Shown piece by piece: positions 8,550 to 17,685 of a DNA stretch of 64,000 nucleotides. The stretch covers positions 1 through 64,000 of the forward strand of contig CABYDT010000004.1 of NCBI GenBank assembly GCA_902517865.1. Reading direction: 5' to 3'. The position numbers and the translations under genes are program-made. Numbering within the stretch: the first letter of the stretch is position 1; every line of letters begins with the position of its first letter. The notes beneath the pieces are model-generated. The model saw only the letters and a program-made list of their open reading frames with translations. It was not told where the DNA came from and made no database searches. The stretch is from an uncultured Pelagibacteraceae bacterium. GTDB taxonomy: Bacteria; Pseudomonadota; Alphaproteobacteria; Pelagibacterales; Pelagibacteraceae.

Positions 8550-9340
8550 TAAAACACAGAAATAAAAAATTTTTTTTTATCAGCAAGTTTTTTGCATTTG
8601 TTTTTATCTAAAATTACATTTTTTCCTTTTTTTAGATAAATCCCCGCTAATCCGGCACTTATACAATTTTTAATTGTTTTATATCCAATAGTTGGTAAAT
8701 CAATTTCCAAATCTTGATTTTTTTTTGGTATTTTTACTAAAATTCCTGTATTTTTTTTTCTTGTCTTGTTAAATTTTTTATAGTTATTGATAATTTGATC
8801 CGTACCAAAGGCTCCCTCAACTCCAACAATTCTACATTTATCAACTATAACACTTTGTCCTAAATCGTCTTTTTTAAATTTATTAAACAAATTTATAGCT
8901 ATTTTCAAATCTACCATATTAGTTCTTGTTGGTTTATAGCTTGTAGGATTTGTGTATAGAGTAAGTGCTTTGCAATATTTTGTATGACTTATAGTTTTAA
9001 TTTTCTTTTTTTTTAAAAGCTTAATAATAAAGTTAAGTATTTTATAATCACCTTTTTTAAAAATTTTATAAAGTGCTGGCAAAATTTTAAGACCTTCAGT
9101 ATCAAACTTAATATTTTGTAACGATGGCCTCATAATTTTACCTGCAAAAATAACTTCTTTACAATTATTCTTTTTTAGAGTTTTAAATAATTTTCCAAAC
9201 TGTCCAATTTTTAATTTTATTTCAAGTTTTGATAATTTTTTGTCAGTTAAATTGATAATGATATATTTTATTTTTTTTTTATTTAAAATTTTAAAAATCT
9301 CTTTAGGAAAACTGCCTGTTCCACAAATTAATGCTATCAT
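8549..9340 (-). CDS. lpxI: UDP-2,3-diacylglucosamine pyrophosphatase, LpxI type
   Basis: Cleaves UDP-2,3-diacylglucosamine to lipid X and UMP. This is the DUF1009-type enzyme that replaces LpxH in alphaproteobacteria. The 263-residue length matches the family. Visible landmarks are the N-terminal LICGTGSFPKEI, the GQFGKLFKTLKKNNCKEVIF segment, the domain boundary region with GQSVIVDKCRIVGVEGAFGTD, and DLPTIGYKTIKNCISAGLAG. Its position between lpxA and lpxB is the conserved one. It ends overlapping lpxB by one base and begins two bases after the lpxA stop codon. Confidence 0.92.
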   Translation of the reverse strand: MIALICGTGSFPKEIFKILNKKKIKYIIINLTDKKLSKLEIKLKIGQFGKLFKTLKKNNCKEVIFAGKIMRPSLQNIKFDTEGLKILPALYKIFKKGDYKILNFIIKLLKKKKIKTISHTKYCKALTLYTNPTSYKPTRTNMVDLKIAINLFNKFKKDDLGQSVIVDKCRIVGVEGAFGTDQIINNYKKFNKTRKKNTGILVKIPKKNQDLEIDLPTIGYKTIKNCISAGLAGIYLKKGKNVILDKNKCKKLADKKKFFISVF

Positions 9341-9341
9341 A

Positions 9342-10112
9342 TTATGGTCTGCATATATCTCTATTTTTATTTTTATTATTTAAAAATAAAAGTAAATCCT
9401 TTAGTAATTTAGAATCGCTATTATTAATTTGTTTTTTAAAATTTTCCAAATTTTCGCACTTAAACAATTTATTGATAGTTTCTCTGTATTCATTAATTTC
9501 GTTATTTTGATGATTCATTCTTTTTAACCCAATTAAATTTATATTTTCAAACCTACATCTATTACCTTTTACTAGCGAAAAAGGAAGAACATCTTTATCT
9601 ACACCTGTCATTCCTCCAATCATTGACCCTTTTCCTATTTTGGAAAACTGCAAAACCGCTGAATTTCCACCGATGATTACATTATCTTCAAAATTACAAT
9701 GTCCGGCAATAGCTGCATTGTTTGCTATTACAATATTGTTTTCAAGGTGACAATCGTGGCCAATGTGACTTGAAACCATAAATAAATTATTATTACCTAT
9801 TTTAGTTACGCTTCCTCCACCAGCGGTTCCTGGGCTAACCGTCACATATTCTCTAAAAGTATTATTATCTCCGATTTTTAAATATGTTAATTCATTTTTA
9901 TACTTAAGATCTTGAGGAGCAGACCCAATAGAGCAAAATGGAAAAAATTTATTATTTTTTCCAATAGAAGTGTTTCCAGATATATGAACCGAAGCTATAA
10001 GCTCACAATTATCATTGATTTCAACATTTTCTTCAATTACACAATAAGGACCTATTTTTACATTGTTGCCAATTTTCGCTCTTTTGTGAATTGTGGAACT
10101 TTTATGAATCAT
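9342..10112 (-). CDS. lpxA: UDP-N-acetylglucosamine O-acyltransferase
   Basis: First step of lipid A synthesis: moves an acyl chain from acyl-ACP to the 3-hydroxyl of UDP-GlcNAc. The first two thirds are a left-handed beta helix of hexapeptide repeats (IGNNVKIG, IGDNNTF, IGGNSAVLQFSKIG). His116 and His119 in SSHIGHDC correspond to the histidine pair containing the catalytic base in the E. coli enzyme. A C-terminal helical region follows, with RMNHQNNEINEYRETINKLF. The 256-residue length is normal. Start ATG overlaps the last base of fabZ, as expected for a translationally coupled lpxD-fabZ-lpxA unit. Confidence 0.95.
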   Translation of the reverse strand: MIHKSSTIHKRAKIGNNVKIGPYCVIEENVEINDNCELIASVHISGNTSIGKNNKFFPFCSIGSAPQDLKYKNELTYLKIGDNNTFREYVTVSPGTAGGGSVTKIGNNNLFMVSSHIGHDCHLENNIVIANNAAIAGHCNFEDNVIIGGNSAVLQFSKIGKGSMIGGMTGVDKDVLPFSLVKGNRCRFENINLIGLKRMNHQNNEINEYRETINKLFKCENLENFKKQINNSDSKLLKDLLLFLNNKNKNRDICRP

Positions 10113-10564
10113 TATGTTCTATCAGCAATTGTCGCCATCCATTCGGCTTCTGCTTTTTTTTTATCATCAACAAATGCTTCTCCTTTATATTTCCAAACTT
10201 TGCCTTTTATTTGCAATACTTTAACTTTAAGATGTAATTCGCAATTTGGCATTACTGGTGACCTAAATTTAGCTTTGTCAACAGTCATCAAGTATACTAA
10301 TTTATTTTCAATAATTTTTGGATCTAAACAATGTGCTGCTAACGCCGCGGCTGCTTGACCAAAACCTTCAACTATTAATACGCCAGGCATAACAGGTTGA
10401 CCAGGAAAATGTCCTTTAAAAAAAAAACTATCTTTATTTACATTTATAATTCCTGTTGCAGATTTCATTGGAACTATGTCTCTTAGTTCAGAAATCAATA
10501 ACATCGGATCTCTATGAGGTAACAATTTCTCTAAATCTATTTTTTCCAATTTATTTTTTTTCAT
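10112..10564 (-). CDS. fabZ: (3R)-hydroxyacyl-ACP dehydratase FabZ
   Basis: Dehydrates 3-hydroxyacyl-ACP in fatty-acid elongation. It competes with LpxA and LpxD for 3-hydroxyacyl-ACP, which is why it sits between them. The single hot-dog domain of 150 residues has the catalytic His52 in GHFPGQPVMPG and Glu66 in GVLIVEGFGQ, plus the N-terminal LPHRDPMLLI motif. Start ATG lies inside the end of lpxD (14-base overlap). Seven Lys/Asn-rich residues precede the conserved domain. Confidence 0.95.
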   Translation of the reverse strand: MKKNKLEKIDLEKLLPHRDPMLLISELRDIVPMKSATGIINVNKDSFFFKGHFPGQPVMPGVLIVEGFGQAAAALAAHCLDPKIIENKLVYLMTVDKAKFRSPVMPNCELHLKVKVLQIKGKVWKYKGEAFVDDKKKAEAEWMATIADRT

Positions 10565-11522
10565 TTTTCAAAAAGTCTTTAATAGATACAGCTGGATATC
10601 CCATAACACTTTCATTGTCATTTATATCTTTTACTACTCCAGACTTTCCTCCAATTTTTACATTATTTCCAATATTAAGATGACCAGATACTCCTGCTTG
10701 TCCACCAATCATTACGTTATTACCAATAATTGTGCTTCCAGCAATACCAACTTGGCCTGCTATAAAACAATTTTCACCTATTTCCGTATTATGAGCAATA
10801 TGCACAAAATTATCTAAACTTGTATTGTTTCCTACTCTTGTATTTGAAAAAGATCCTCTATCAATAACACAATATGATCCAATATTACAATTATCACCAA
10901 TTAAGACTTTACCTACATGTGGTATAATTTCAATTTTGTTATTAATTAACTTATATCCAAAACCAATTTTTCCTAAAACACAACCAAAGTTAATTATAGA
11001 ATTTTTTCCTATATAAGTGTTTTTAATAATTACATTTGAATTAATTATTACATTGTTTCCAATATTGCATCCGCTTTCAATAATTACATTATTTCCAATA
11101 GTAGTATTATGACCAATAATCACATTTTTTGAAATATTAACATTCTTACCAAATTTAACTTTTTTATATTTCTTTTGAAGCTGTGTTTTACTTAGATATA
11201 AATTAGAATGCTTATCGTATCTTGCATCAGGATAAAATAAAATAGATACTTTTATAAAATCGTTTAAAGGAGATTCTGAAATAATTGGTTTGCAAGTAGA
11301 TGGTAAAAATTTTGCATGCTTTTGCTTTAAAATACAAAAACCTGCAGATGTTGACTTCAAATATTTAATATATTTAGAATTATCTAAAAATGAAATATCA
11401 TTTTTTTTTGCATCATTTAAACTCTTAATATCGCTAATTTTTCCATCAAAATTAATACCACTTATCTCGCATTTAGATTTTATGTAACTAAGTTTAAAAG
11501 GGCCTTTGTTTTCAAAAAACAT
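10551..11522 (-). CDS. lpxD: UDP-3-O-(3-hydroxyacyl)glucosamine N-acyltransferase
   Basis: Third enzyme of lipid A synthesis, adding the N-linked acyl chain. An N-terminal uridine-binding domain (residues 1-100, with SFLDNSKYI) is followed by a long left-handed beta helix of repeats such as IGHNTTIGNNVIIESG. The catalytic His lies in the segment NFVHIAHNTEIGENCFIAGQ. The 323-residue length is slightly short compared with 340 in E. coli, mostly at the C-terminal helix. The gap to bamA is only 21 bases; the skp/ompH gene often found there in relatives is absent. Confidence 0.94.
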   Translation of the reverse strand: MFFENKGPFKLSYIKSKCEISGINFDGKISDIKSLNDAKKNDISFLDNSKYIKYLKSTSAGFCILKQKHAKFLPSTCKPIISESPLNDFIKVSILFYPDARYDKHSNLYLSKTQLQKKYKKVKFGKNVNISKNVIIGHNTTIGNNVIIESGCNIGNNVIINSNVIIKNTYIGKNSIINFGCVLGKIGFGYKLINNKIEIIPHVGKVLIGDNCNIGSYCVIDRGSFSNTRVGNNTSLDNFVHIAHNTEIGENCFIAGQVGIAGSTIIGNNVMIGGQAGVSGHLNIGNNVKIGGKSGVVKDINDNESVMGYPAVSIKDFLKNEKK

Positions 11523-11543
11523 AATTAGTAATTATAGACAGAT

Positions 11544-13772
11544 TTAAAAAACTCCACCAATTTGAAAATTAAAACTCTCTGTCTTATCAGTACTTGCTTT
11601 TCGTATTGCATTAGAGAATGTTAAGCTAATTGGGCCAATCGGTGACCACCATTCTAATGCAACACCTGCTGTGGTTCGAATAAAATTACTCTCATCAACA
11701 AGATCTGAATAGTCTACACCCCATACATTACCATTGTCTACAAAAACTAATGTTTTAGCATTCCAAGAATCCGGGAATGGATTTGGAAAAGTAGATTGTA
11801 TAGAAGCAGCTGCGCTATAATTTCCACCTACATATATGTTACCATCTTTTGGACCTACCCCCCTTGACTCAAAACCTCGTAAAGTTTTTCTACTTGAAAA
11901 TATTCTATCACTTAACTTTACATCCTCATTAGTATCAAAAGTATTAATGTGTCTAAAAGATAATTTTAATGATCCTACATAGTCATCTCCAAATTTTGCA
12001 TAGCTATTTGAAAACAATCTATTTCTTAAGTAAGGAACATCACTAGCCAAATGTGCGAATGTTTGGTTTAAGCCATAAATATATCCAGAACTCGGGAACA
12101 ACCTGGAATTCCTCTTATCTTTACTAATTGACTGTGTTATTCCGCTTGTAAAATAATTACCATCTCTATTTGTTAAATTGGATGATGTATTTACTACATC
12201 AATTTTATCATAATCGAAAAGTACACCCGGTTGATAATAGATATCTTCAAAGAGTTCATATCTATACGAAGTTTGGGCTACCACTTTAGAACTTTCATAT
12301 CCTACATTAGAAAAATCTTCATCAATAATACCAATACTATTTTTTAATGTGTTTCCAGAATTTCTATAATCAGGATTTATAATATCAACAAATCCCGTAA
12401 CCTTATCTTCTGTTAATGAAAGTTCAATAATTGAAGCAATGCCTGTTCCAAATAAATTTTTTTCAGATAATGAACCTGAAATAAGGCCTCCGGTGGAACC
12501 GTAACCTGCTCCAGCGCTAATAGAACCAGTTGGTTGCTCCTCTACTGATAAATCAACCGAAACGAGATTATTGTCTTCATCTGTAATCTTATATTGTGTA
12601 TCTTTAAATATTCCTGTTGATTTAATTCTATTAATTGAGTTTTTTAGTTTTCTACTACTAAATGAGTCACCCTCAACAAATTCAAGTTGATTTCTAATGA
12701 CTTTTTCCTCTGTTATTTCGTTACCGTAGATATTAATATTTTTTACAAATCTTTTTATATCCTCTAATAAGTAAACATTAATATTAATTAAATTATTATC
12801 TTTTAATTTTTCAATACGGGTAAATGCAAAATCTAATTTCTGGTCAGTAAATAATTTATTTGCTTTTCTATCGAATTTATTAATTTGACTTTCGTCATAC
12901 GTCTTTTTAGCTAATTTATTTATGTTTTTTTGTAAAGTATTAACTATATTTTTATCAAATAATTTTTTTTGATCTATAATTTTTAATTGACCAAATGAAT
13001 ATTTTTGACCTGCTTCAATTGAAAAAATTATGTTTGCATAATTGTCATCAATTAATTCGACTTTATAAGACGTGATTTGTACATCAAAATATCCTTCGTT
13101 AAGATAAAATTCTTTTAATATACTAGTATCACGTTTAATTATTTCAGGGTTGATATTAGTAATTGATAAAAGTCTCCACCAGTTATGCGGTGTTGACTTT
13201 ATAACATCTCTTAACTTATTAGATTTAATTTTTTTATTGCCTATAAAAAAAATATCATTTATTTTTGTTTTATTTCCTTTCTCAATTCTATAAACTAGAT
13301 TTATTTTATTATCCTCAAGTTCTGATGTTATTAAATTTATTTTAGCTGCATAATAACCAGTATTTCTATAAAATAATTTTATAATCTCCAAATCTTGTTT
13401 GGCTTTTGCTAAATCAAAAAATTTATTTTCTTTTAATACTACAAATTCATCAAATTGTTCTAGTACAGATTTTCTATTCTCTCCTTCAATATAGAAAAAT
13501 GCTATCATAGGATTTTCCTTAACTTGAATCACAAGTACATTGTTTGAAATTGAGAGAGTTACGTCAGAGAAAAAACCAGTTTTGTAAATGTTTTTTTGTG
13601 CCTCGTTAAGATCACTTTCTACATAATTTCTGTTTAACTTTAAATTTGAATATTCAATTATAACTTTTTTATCTATACGATTATTACCTTTCACTTCAAT
13701 TTTTTTAAAAATATCAGCAAAAACAGTATTGCAAAATAAAAGTAATAGTATTGTCAAAATTGTTTTATTCAT
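11544..13772 (-). CDS. bamA: Outer-membrane protein assembly factor BamA
   Basis: Omp85 protein that folds beta-barrel proteins into the outer membrane. An N-terminal signal peptide (hydrophobic segment ILTILLLLFCNTVFA, cleavage near residue 19) is followed by five POTRA-like repeats (about residues 22-420). A C-terminal 16-strand barrel follows, with the conserved GSISAGAGYGSTGG, RGFESRGVGPKDG and VFVDNGNVWG motifs. The last residue is Phe, as in most outer-membrane barrels. Length 742 is typical. The start codon overlaps the end of dxr by 8 bases; the rseP protease gene that normally separates the two is absent at this locus. Confidence 0.96.
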   Translation of the reverse strand: MNKTILTILLLLFCNTVFADIFKKIEVKGNNRIDKKVIIEYSNLKLNRNYVESDLNEAQKNIYKTGFFSDVTLSISNNVLVIQVKENPMIAFFYIEGENRKSVLEQFDEFVVLKENKFFDLAKAKQDLEIIKLFYRNTGYYAAKINLITSELEDNKINLVYRIEKGNKTKINDIFFIGNKKIKSNKLRDVIKSTPHNWWRLLSITNINPEIIKRDTSILKEFYLNEGYFDVQITSYKVELIDDNYANIIFSIEAGQKYSFGQLKIIDQKKLFDKNIVNTLQKNINKLAKKTYDESQINKFDRKANKLFTDQKLDFAFTRIEKLKDNNLININVYLLEDIKRFVKNINIYGNEITEEKVIRNQLEFVEGDSFSSRKLKNSINRIKSTGIFKDTQYKITDEDNNLVSVDLSVEEQPTGSISAGAGYGSTGGLISGSLSEKNLFGTGIASIIELSLTEDKVTGFVDIINPDYRNSGNTLKNSIGIIDEDFSNVGYESSKVVAQTSYRYELFEDIYYQPGVLFDYDKIDVVNTSSNLTNRDGNYFTSGITQSISKDKRNSRLFPSSGYIYGLNQTFAHLASDVPYLRNRLFSNSYAKFGDDYVGSLKLSFRHINTFDTNEDVKLSDRIFSSRKTLRGFESRGVGPKDGNIYVGGNYSAAASIQSTFPNPFPDSWNAKTLVFVDNGNVWGVDYSDLVDESNFIRTTAGVALEWWSPIGPISLTFSNAIRKASTDKTESFNFQIGGVF

Positions 13773-14931
13773 TATTTGTCTTCAAATTATAATTCTTAGC
13801 AGTTTTAATGACTTTTAATATATCTTTTTTACTTCTTATATATGTTTTGCATAAAGAAATAAATTTTTTATTCTTAAATAATTGCTCTAAAATTAAGGAA
13901 ATTTTATCAAATGTTATCTCTTTTTTCAAAAATTTATAAACTAACCTCTCATTTATAATACTAAAAAAAATCATTGCGGAATGTCCTAATATTGCTATTT
14001 TTTTTGCAATCTTTAATAATCTAAACTTCTTATCATTTGGCTTATAAAATTTAAACATAGCATTATCTAATAAAATTTTTTTATTTATGAATTTAGTATT
14101 TGATATGTTTAAGGCCTCGGAGATAGGAATTTTCATTGAATTATTATGTGCAACAAAATAGTAAAATCCTGATTTTAACAATAAAACAGCATGAATTCTT
14201 GAAGATGGTTCAATTCTTATTACAACATCATCTGGTCTTAAATTAAAAATTATTAGAGCCTCAAAATATTCTAACACTTTGTTAGCTAAAGTTGCAGAGT
14301 CAATTGATATTTTTTGTCCCATCTTCCAATTGGGATGTTTTAAAGCCTGAGTGACTGAGATTTTTTTATAATTAATTTTTTTGTCAAAAAATGGCCCCCC
14401 AGAAGCTGTAAGAAATATTTTTTTTACATTTTTTTTAAAATTATAATTATTATCTAGCATTGAAAAAATTGAAAAGTGCTCGGAGTCAATTGGAATTAGT
14501 TTACACTTGTTTTTTTTTAATTCTTTAATTAATATTTTATTTCCTAAAACAATAGACTCTTTGTTTGCAATTAATAAATTTTTTGAAACTTTTGAGATAC
14601 TTAAAGTTGATACAAAGCCGTCATTCCCAGCAATAGAAGATACACAAAAATCTACCCTTCCATTTATTTTTTTTACTAATTCATCTAAACTATTAAATAC
14701 ACAAGATTTTAATTTTTTATTATTTTTTAGAAATTTTTGGTATGCTAATTTGTTATTTATTAAAATATATTTGGGTTTATAAACTTGCACTTGTTTTTTT
14801 AATAAACGAATATTTTTATAACAAGATATAAAAACTAATTTTATTTTACTTTTTTCTTTTTTGATTAAAGATAATGTTTGGACACCTATTGAGCCAGTAG
14901 ATCCTAAAATTCCTACAGATTTATACTTCAT
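13765..14931 (-). CDS. dxr: 1-deoxy-D-xylulose 5-phosphate reductoisomerase
   Basis: Second enzyme of the MEP isoprenoid pathway, making 2-C-methylerythritol 4-phosphate with NADPH. Residues 4-15 form the dinucleotide loop VGILGSTGSIGV. The metal- and substrate-binding residues occur in LIPIDSEHFSIF, the flexible-loop region LTASGGPFFDKK and HPNWKMGQKISIDSATL. Length 388 is normal. It supplies isoprenoid precursors for UppS two genes upstream. It overlaps cdsA by 4 bases and bamA by 8. Confidence 0.95.
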   Translation of the reverse strand: MKYKSVGILGSTGSIGVQTLSLIKKEKSKIKLVFISCYKNIRLLKKQVQVYKPKYILINNKLAYQKFLKNNKKLKSCVFNSLDELVKKINGRVDFCVSSIAGNDGFVSTLSISKVSKNLLIANKESIVLGNKILIKELKKNKCKLIPIDSEHFSIFSMLDNNYNFKKNVKKIFLTASGGPFFDKKINYKKISVTQALKHPNWKMGQKISIDSATLANKVLEYFEALIIFNLRPDDVVIRIEPSSRIHAVLLLKSGFYYFVAHNNSMKIPISEALNISNTKFINKKILLDNAMFKFYKPNDKKFRLLKIAKKIAILGHSAMIFFSIINERLVYKFLKKEITFDKISLILEQLFKNKKFISLCKTYIRSKKDILKVIKTAKNYNLKTNNE

Positions 14932-15551
14932 AAATTTAAAATAAAAAATACAATTGACGATATGACTAAACCATCGATCCTATCTAATACTCCTCCATGA
15001 CCGCCTAAAATTTTAGAATAATCTTTTAATTCGTATTTTCTTTTGTAGTACGAAAAAAACAAATCCCCAAAAATTGTAGAAAAACAAATTGTTAATTGCA
15101 ATAAAAATATATAAATAAAATTGTTTGTGAATGTGTCATTGTAAATGAAAAACAAAAAAGCAAACTGTGAAAAAATTAATGAACCAAAAAAACCCTCGAA
15201 AGTTTTGTTTGGACTAATGATTTTTAATTTTTTTTTTCCAAATTTTTTACCAACAAAGTATCCAGCTGTATCACTAATCCATACTATTAATAACAACCAG
15301 ATACAATTAATATTATTCTCTAAATTAATATAAAATAATGAAATAGAAAAAATCAAAAGTATTAAAATACCTAAAACTTTATCAAAAATTTTTTTAATTG
15401 ATTTATTCCATTCATAAACAGATAAAAAAAAGATTATTAAAATATTAAATAAAAATACATTAGTATTAAAAGTAGAAAGTATTATGTAGGGAGCTAAAAT
15501 TAACGATATAAATATTCTATTATTTAACAAATATTTTAAATTACTTACCAT
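14928..15551 (-). CDS. cdsA: Phosphatidate cytidylyltransferase (CDP-diglyceride synthase)
   Basis: Integral membrane enzyme forming CDP-diacylglycerol from phosphatidate and CTP for phospholipid synthesis. The C-terminal family signature is clear: YYKRKYELKDYSKILGGHGG followed by VLDRIDG. The protein is almost entirely hydrophobic, with about six transmembrane segments. At 207 residues it is shorter than the E. coli enzyme (about 285); the missing part is at the N-terminus, which suggests loss of some membrane spans. It lies in the conserved uppS-cdsA-dxr order and overlaps uppS by 11 bases. Confidence 0.92.
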   Translation of the reverse strand: MVSNLKYLLNNRIFISLILAPYIILSTFNTNVFLFNILIIFFLSVYEWNKSIKKIFDKVLGILILLIFSISLFYINLENNINCIWLLLIVWISDTAGYFVGKKFGKKKLKIISPNKTFEGFFGSLIFSQFAFLFFIYNDTFTNNFIYIFLLQLTICFSTIFGDLFFSYYKRKYELKDYSKILGGHGGVLDRIDGLVISSIVFFILNL

Positions 15552-16215
15552 AATTTCTTTTTATAACTTTAAAATTATTAATAATATTGCTTAAATCTTT
15601 TGAATTAAAGTCCGGCCATAATTTCCTAACAAAAAAGATTTCTGTATAAGAAATCTGCCATAACAAAAAATCACTTAATCTTTTGTGACCCCCTGTTCTT
15701 ATTAATAAATCCGGGTTGGGAAATAATCTTGTATATAAATTATTATTTATATTGTTTTCACTGATACTCAATTTTTTTTTTTTAATTAATTTAATTGCTC
15801 TTAGTAATTCTTTTTTTGAACTGTAATTGAAAGCAATGTTAATATTTAATTTTGATCTCTTTTCTTGTCTGCTATTATATAAATTTATGAGTTTTTTTAT
15901 ATTTATTGGTAGTCTATTTTTCTCACCTATAAATTTTACATTAATTCTTTTCTTTTTTAATTCAAAATAATTTTTATTCAAATAATTGTCTAATAATGAA
16001 AAAATATATTTTATTTCATTCGTTGATCTTTTCCAATTATCGTACGAAAATGTATATAATGTTAAATACTTAACTTTTAAATTAATAATTTTTTTTATTA
16101 TGCTTTTTAAATTTTCTAGTCCTCTTGAGTGACCATAAGATCGGTTTTTATTTTTTAATTTCGCCCATCTACCATTTCCATCCATAATAATGGCCAGATG
16201 TCGAATTTTATTCAT
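15541..16215 (-). CDS. uppS: Undecaprenyl diphosphate synthase (cis-prenyltransferase)
   Basis: Condenses isopentenyl diphosphate onto farnesyl diphosphate to make the C55 carrier for peptidoglycan and polysaccharide synthesis. The active-site motif IMDGNGRWA starts at residue 10, with Asp12 as the Mg2+ ligand. The C-terminal signature DLLIRTGGHKRLSDFLLW plus the YTEIFF segment are intact. The 224-residue length is slightly short. Within the gene a run of twelve A encodes KKKK before LSIS, a possible slippage site. Start ATG overlaps the frr stop by 4 bases. Confidence 0.95.
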   Translation of the reverse strand: MNKIRHLAIIMDGNGRWAKLKNKNRSYGHSRGLENLKSIIKKIINLKVKYLTLYTFSYDNWKRSTNEIKYIFSLLDNYLNKNYFELKKKRINVKFIGEKNRLPINIKKLINLYNSRQEKRSKLNINIAFNYSSKKELLRAIKLIKKKKLSISENNINNNLYTRLFPNPDLLIRTGGHKRLSDFLLWQISYTEIFFVRKLWPDFNSKDLSNIINNFKVIKRNYGK

Positions 16216-16766
16216 ACCTTGAGGATATCTTTTTCTTTTTGTTTAATTTTATCTTCAACCAGTTTTATATAATTATCTGTAATCTTTTGTAACTCATTTG
16301 AGAATTTCATATTTTCGTCATCAGAAATGATTTTTTCCTTATTGTCTTTTTTAATTTTATCCATTCCTTCTCTTCTTATGTTTCTAATTGAAATTTTAAT
16401 TTTTTCAGATTGCTGTGAAACTATTTTTGTTAATTCTTTCCTTCTTTCTTCAGAAAGTTTTGGTACAGGTACTCTTATAATTTGACCATCCACCAAAGGG
16501 TTAAGGTTTAAATCCGACTCTCTAATACTTTTTTCAATAAACTTTACATTATTTTGATCCCAAACTTGCAAGCTTAATGTTTGAGGATCTGGTGTTGATA
16601 TAGATGATAATTGTTTTAATGGCATTGTCTGCCCATAAACTTCGACTTTGAGCAAGTCAAGCATGTTTGCATGCGCTCTTCCTGTTCTTATAGAAGAAAG
16701 ATCTCTTTCTAAACTTGCAAGAGAGTCCTTCATTTTTTTCTCAAATGATTTTAGTAATTCGCTCAT
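16212..16766 (-). CDS. frr: Ribosome recycling factor
   Basis: Releases ribosomes from mRNA after termination together with EF-G. The 184-residue protein aligns with the family along its length: SLERDLSSIRTGRAHANMLD near the start, then PDPQTLSLQVWDQ, NPLVDGQIIRVPVPKLSEERR and ISIRNIRREGMDKIKK. In nearly all relatives pyrH (UMP kinase) lies between tsf and frr; here only 5 bases separate them, so pyrH is absent from this place. Confidence 0.96.
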   Translation of the reverse strand: MSELLKSFEKKMKDSLASLERDLSSIRTGRAHANMLDLLKVEVYGQTMPLKQLSSISTPDPQTLSLQVWDQNNVKFIEKSIRESDLNLNPLVDGQIIRVPVPKLSEERRKELTKIVSQQSEKIKISIRNIRREGMDKIKKDNKEKIISDDENMKFSNELQKITDNYIKLVEDKIKQKEKDILKV

Positions 16767-16771
16767 AATGT

Positions 16772-17677
16772 TTATTTTACCAAATTTTTTACTTCTTCAT
16801 TAAAATTAGATTTATTTATTGAGATACCTTCACCTACTTTTAATCTTTTAAAATTTGTAATGTTAAAATTAATTTTATGAGATTTTGAAAAACTTTCTAT
16901 AGCCTTTTCAACAGTAATATCAGGGTCTACTACCCATTTTTGTTTTAATAATGAATTTTCAGTTAAAATCTTTGAAATTTTTCCGTCAATAATTTTTTTC
17001 AAAATGTCAGGTTTTTTTTTATCATCTTTTAATTGCTCCACAATTATCTTCTTCTCTTTTTCTATAAAATCTTTATCTATACCTGACTCATCAATTGACA
17101 TTGGATTTAATGCAGCAATATGCATACATATATTTCTGGCTAATTCATTAGCCACTTTTTGTTTATCAGTTTCATAAGATAATAAAACTCCAATCTTGCC
17201 TGTGCTTTCTGATGCTTTGTTATGTATATAACAAGCTATATGACCATCGCATGTAATCTTTTCAAATTTTCTGATTTTAATATTTTCTCCGATTTTTGAA
17301 ATAAGTTTTGTTATTGCTTGATCTATAGTATCATTTTCATTTATTTTTAATGTTCTTAAATCATCTGCTGTGTTTGCTTCTAAAGATTTTTTTGCAACTT
17401 CTTCACAGAAATTAATAAATTCTTTATTTTTAGCAACAAAATCTGTTTCAGAATTTATTTCAACTAAAGTACCAATTTTATCAGAAAAATATATTGCAAC
17501 CAATCCCTCTGCTGCGTCTCTAGAACTTTTTTTAGCTGCTTTCAAAATACCTTTTTTTCTTAAAAAATCTACAGCTTGATCAATATTATTATTATTTTCT
17601 GATAAAGCTGTTTTGCAATCCTGTATACCAGCTCCAGTTATTTCTCTAAGTTCTTTGACTTTTTCAAGAGTAGACAT
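16772..17677 (-). CDS. tsf: Elongation factor Ts
   Basis: Guanine-nucleotide exchange factor for EF-Tu. The N-terminal UBA-like domain has LREITGAGIQDCKTALSE. The core has the TDFVAKN motif, and the two dimerisation subdomains follow. The 301-residue length is typical for alphaproteobacteria. The C-terminal 30 residues (SFSKSHKINFNITNFKRLKV and onward) match the extended tail of the family. It follows rpsB after 8 bases, so it shares the rpsB promoter and leader. Confidence 0.96.
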   Translation of the reverse strand: MSTLEKVKELREITGAGIQDCKTALSENNNNIDQAVDFLRKKGILKAAKKSSRDAAEGLVAIYFSDKIGTLVEINSETDFVAKNKEFINFCEEVAKKSLEANTADDLRTLKINENDTIDQAITKLISKIGENIKIRKFEKITCDGHIACYIHNKASESTGKIGVLLSYETDKQKVANELARNICMHIAALNPMSIDESGIDKDFIEKEKKIIVEQLKDDKKKPDILKKIIDGKISKILTENSLLKQKWVVDPDITVEKAIESFSKSHKINFNITNFKRLKVGEGISINKSNFNEEVKNLVK

Positions 17678-17685
17678 AAAAAAAA

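Noticed and set aside
9912-10358. A 148-codon open frame opposite lpxA and fabZ
   Set aside because: It spans the junction of two confident genes on the other strand and resembles nothing.
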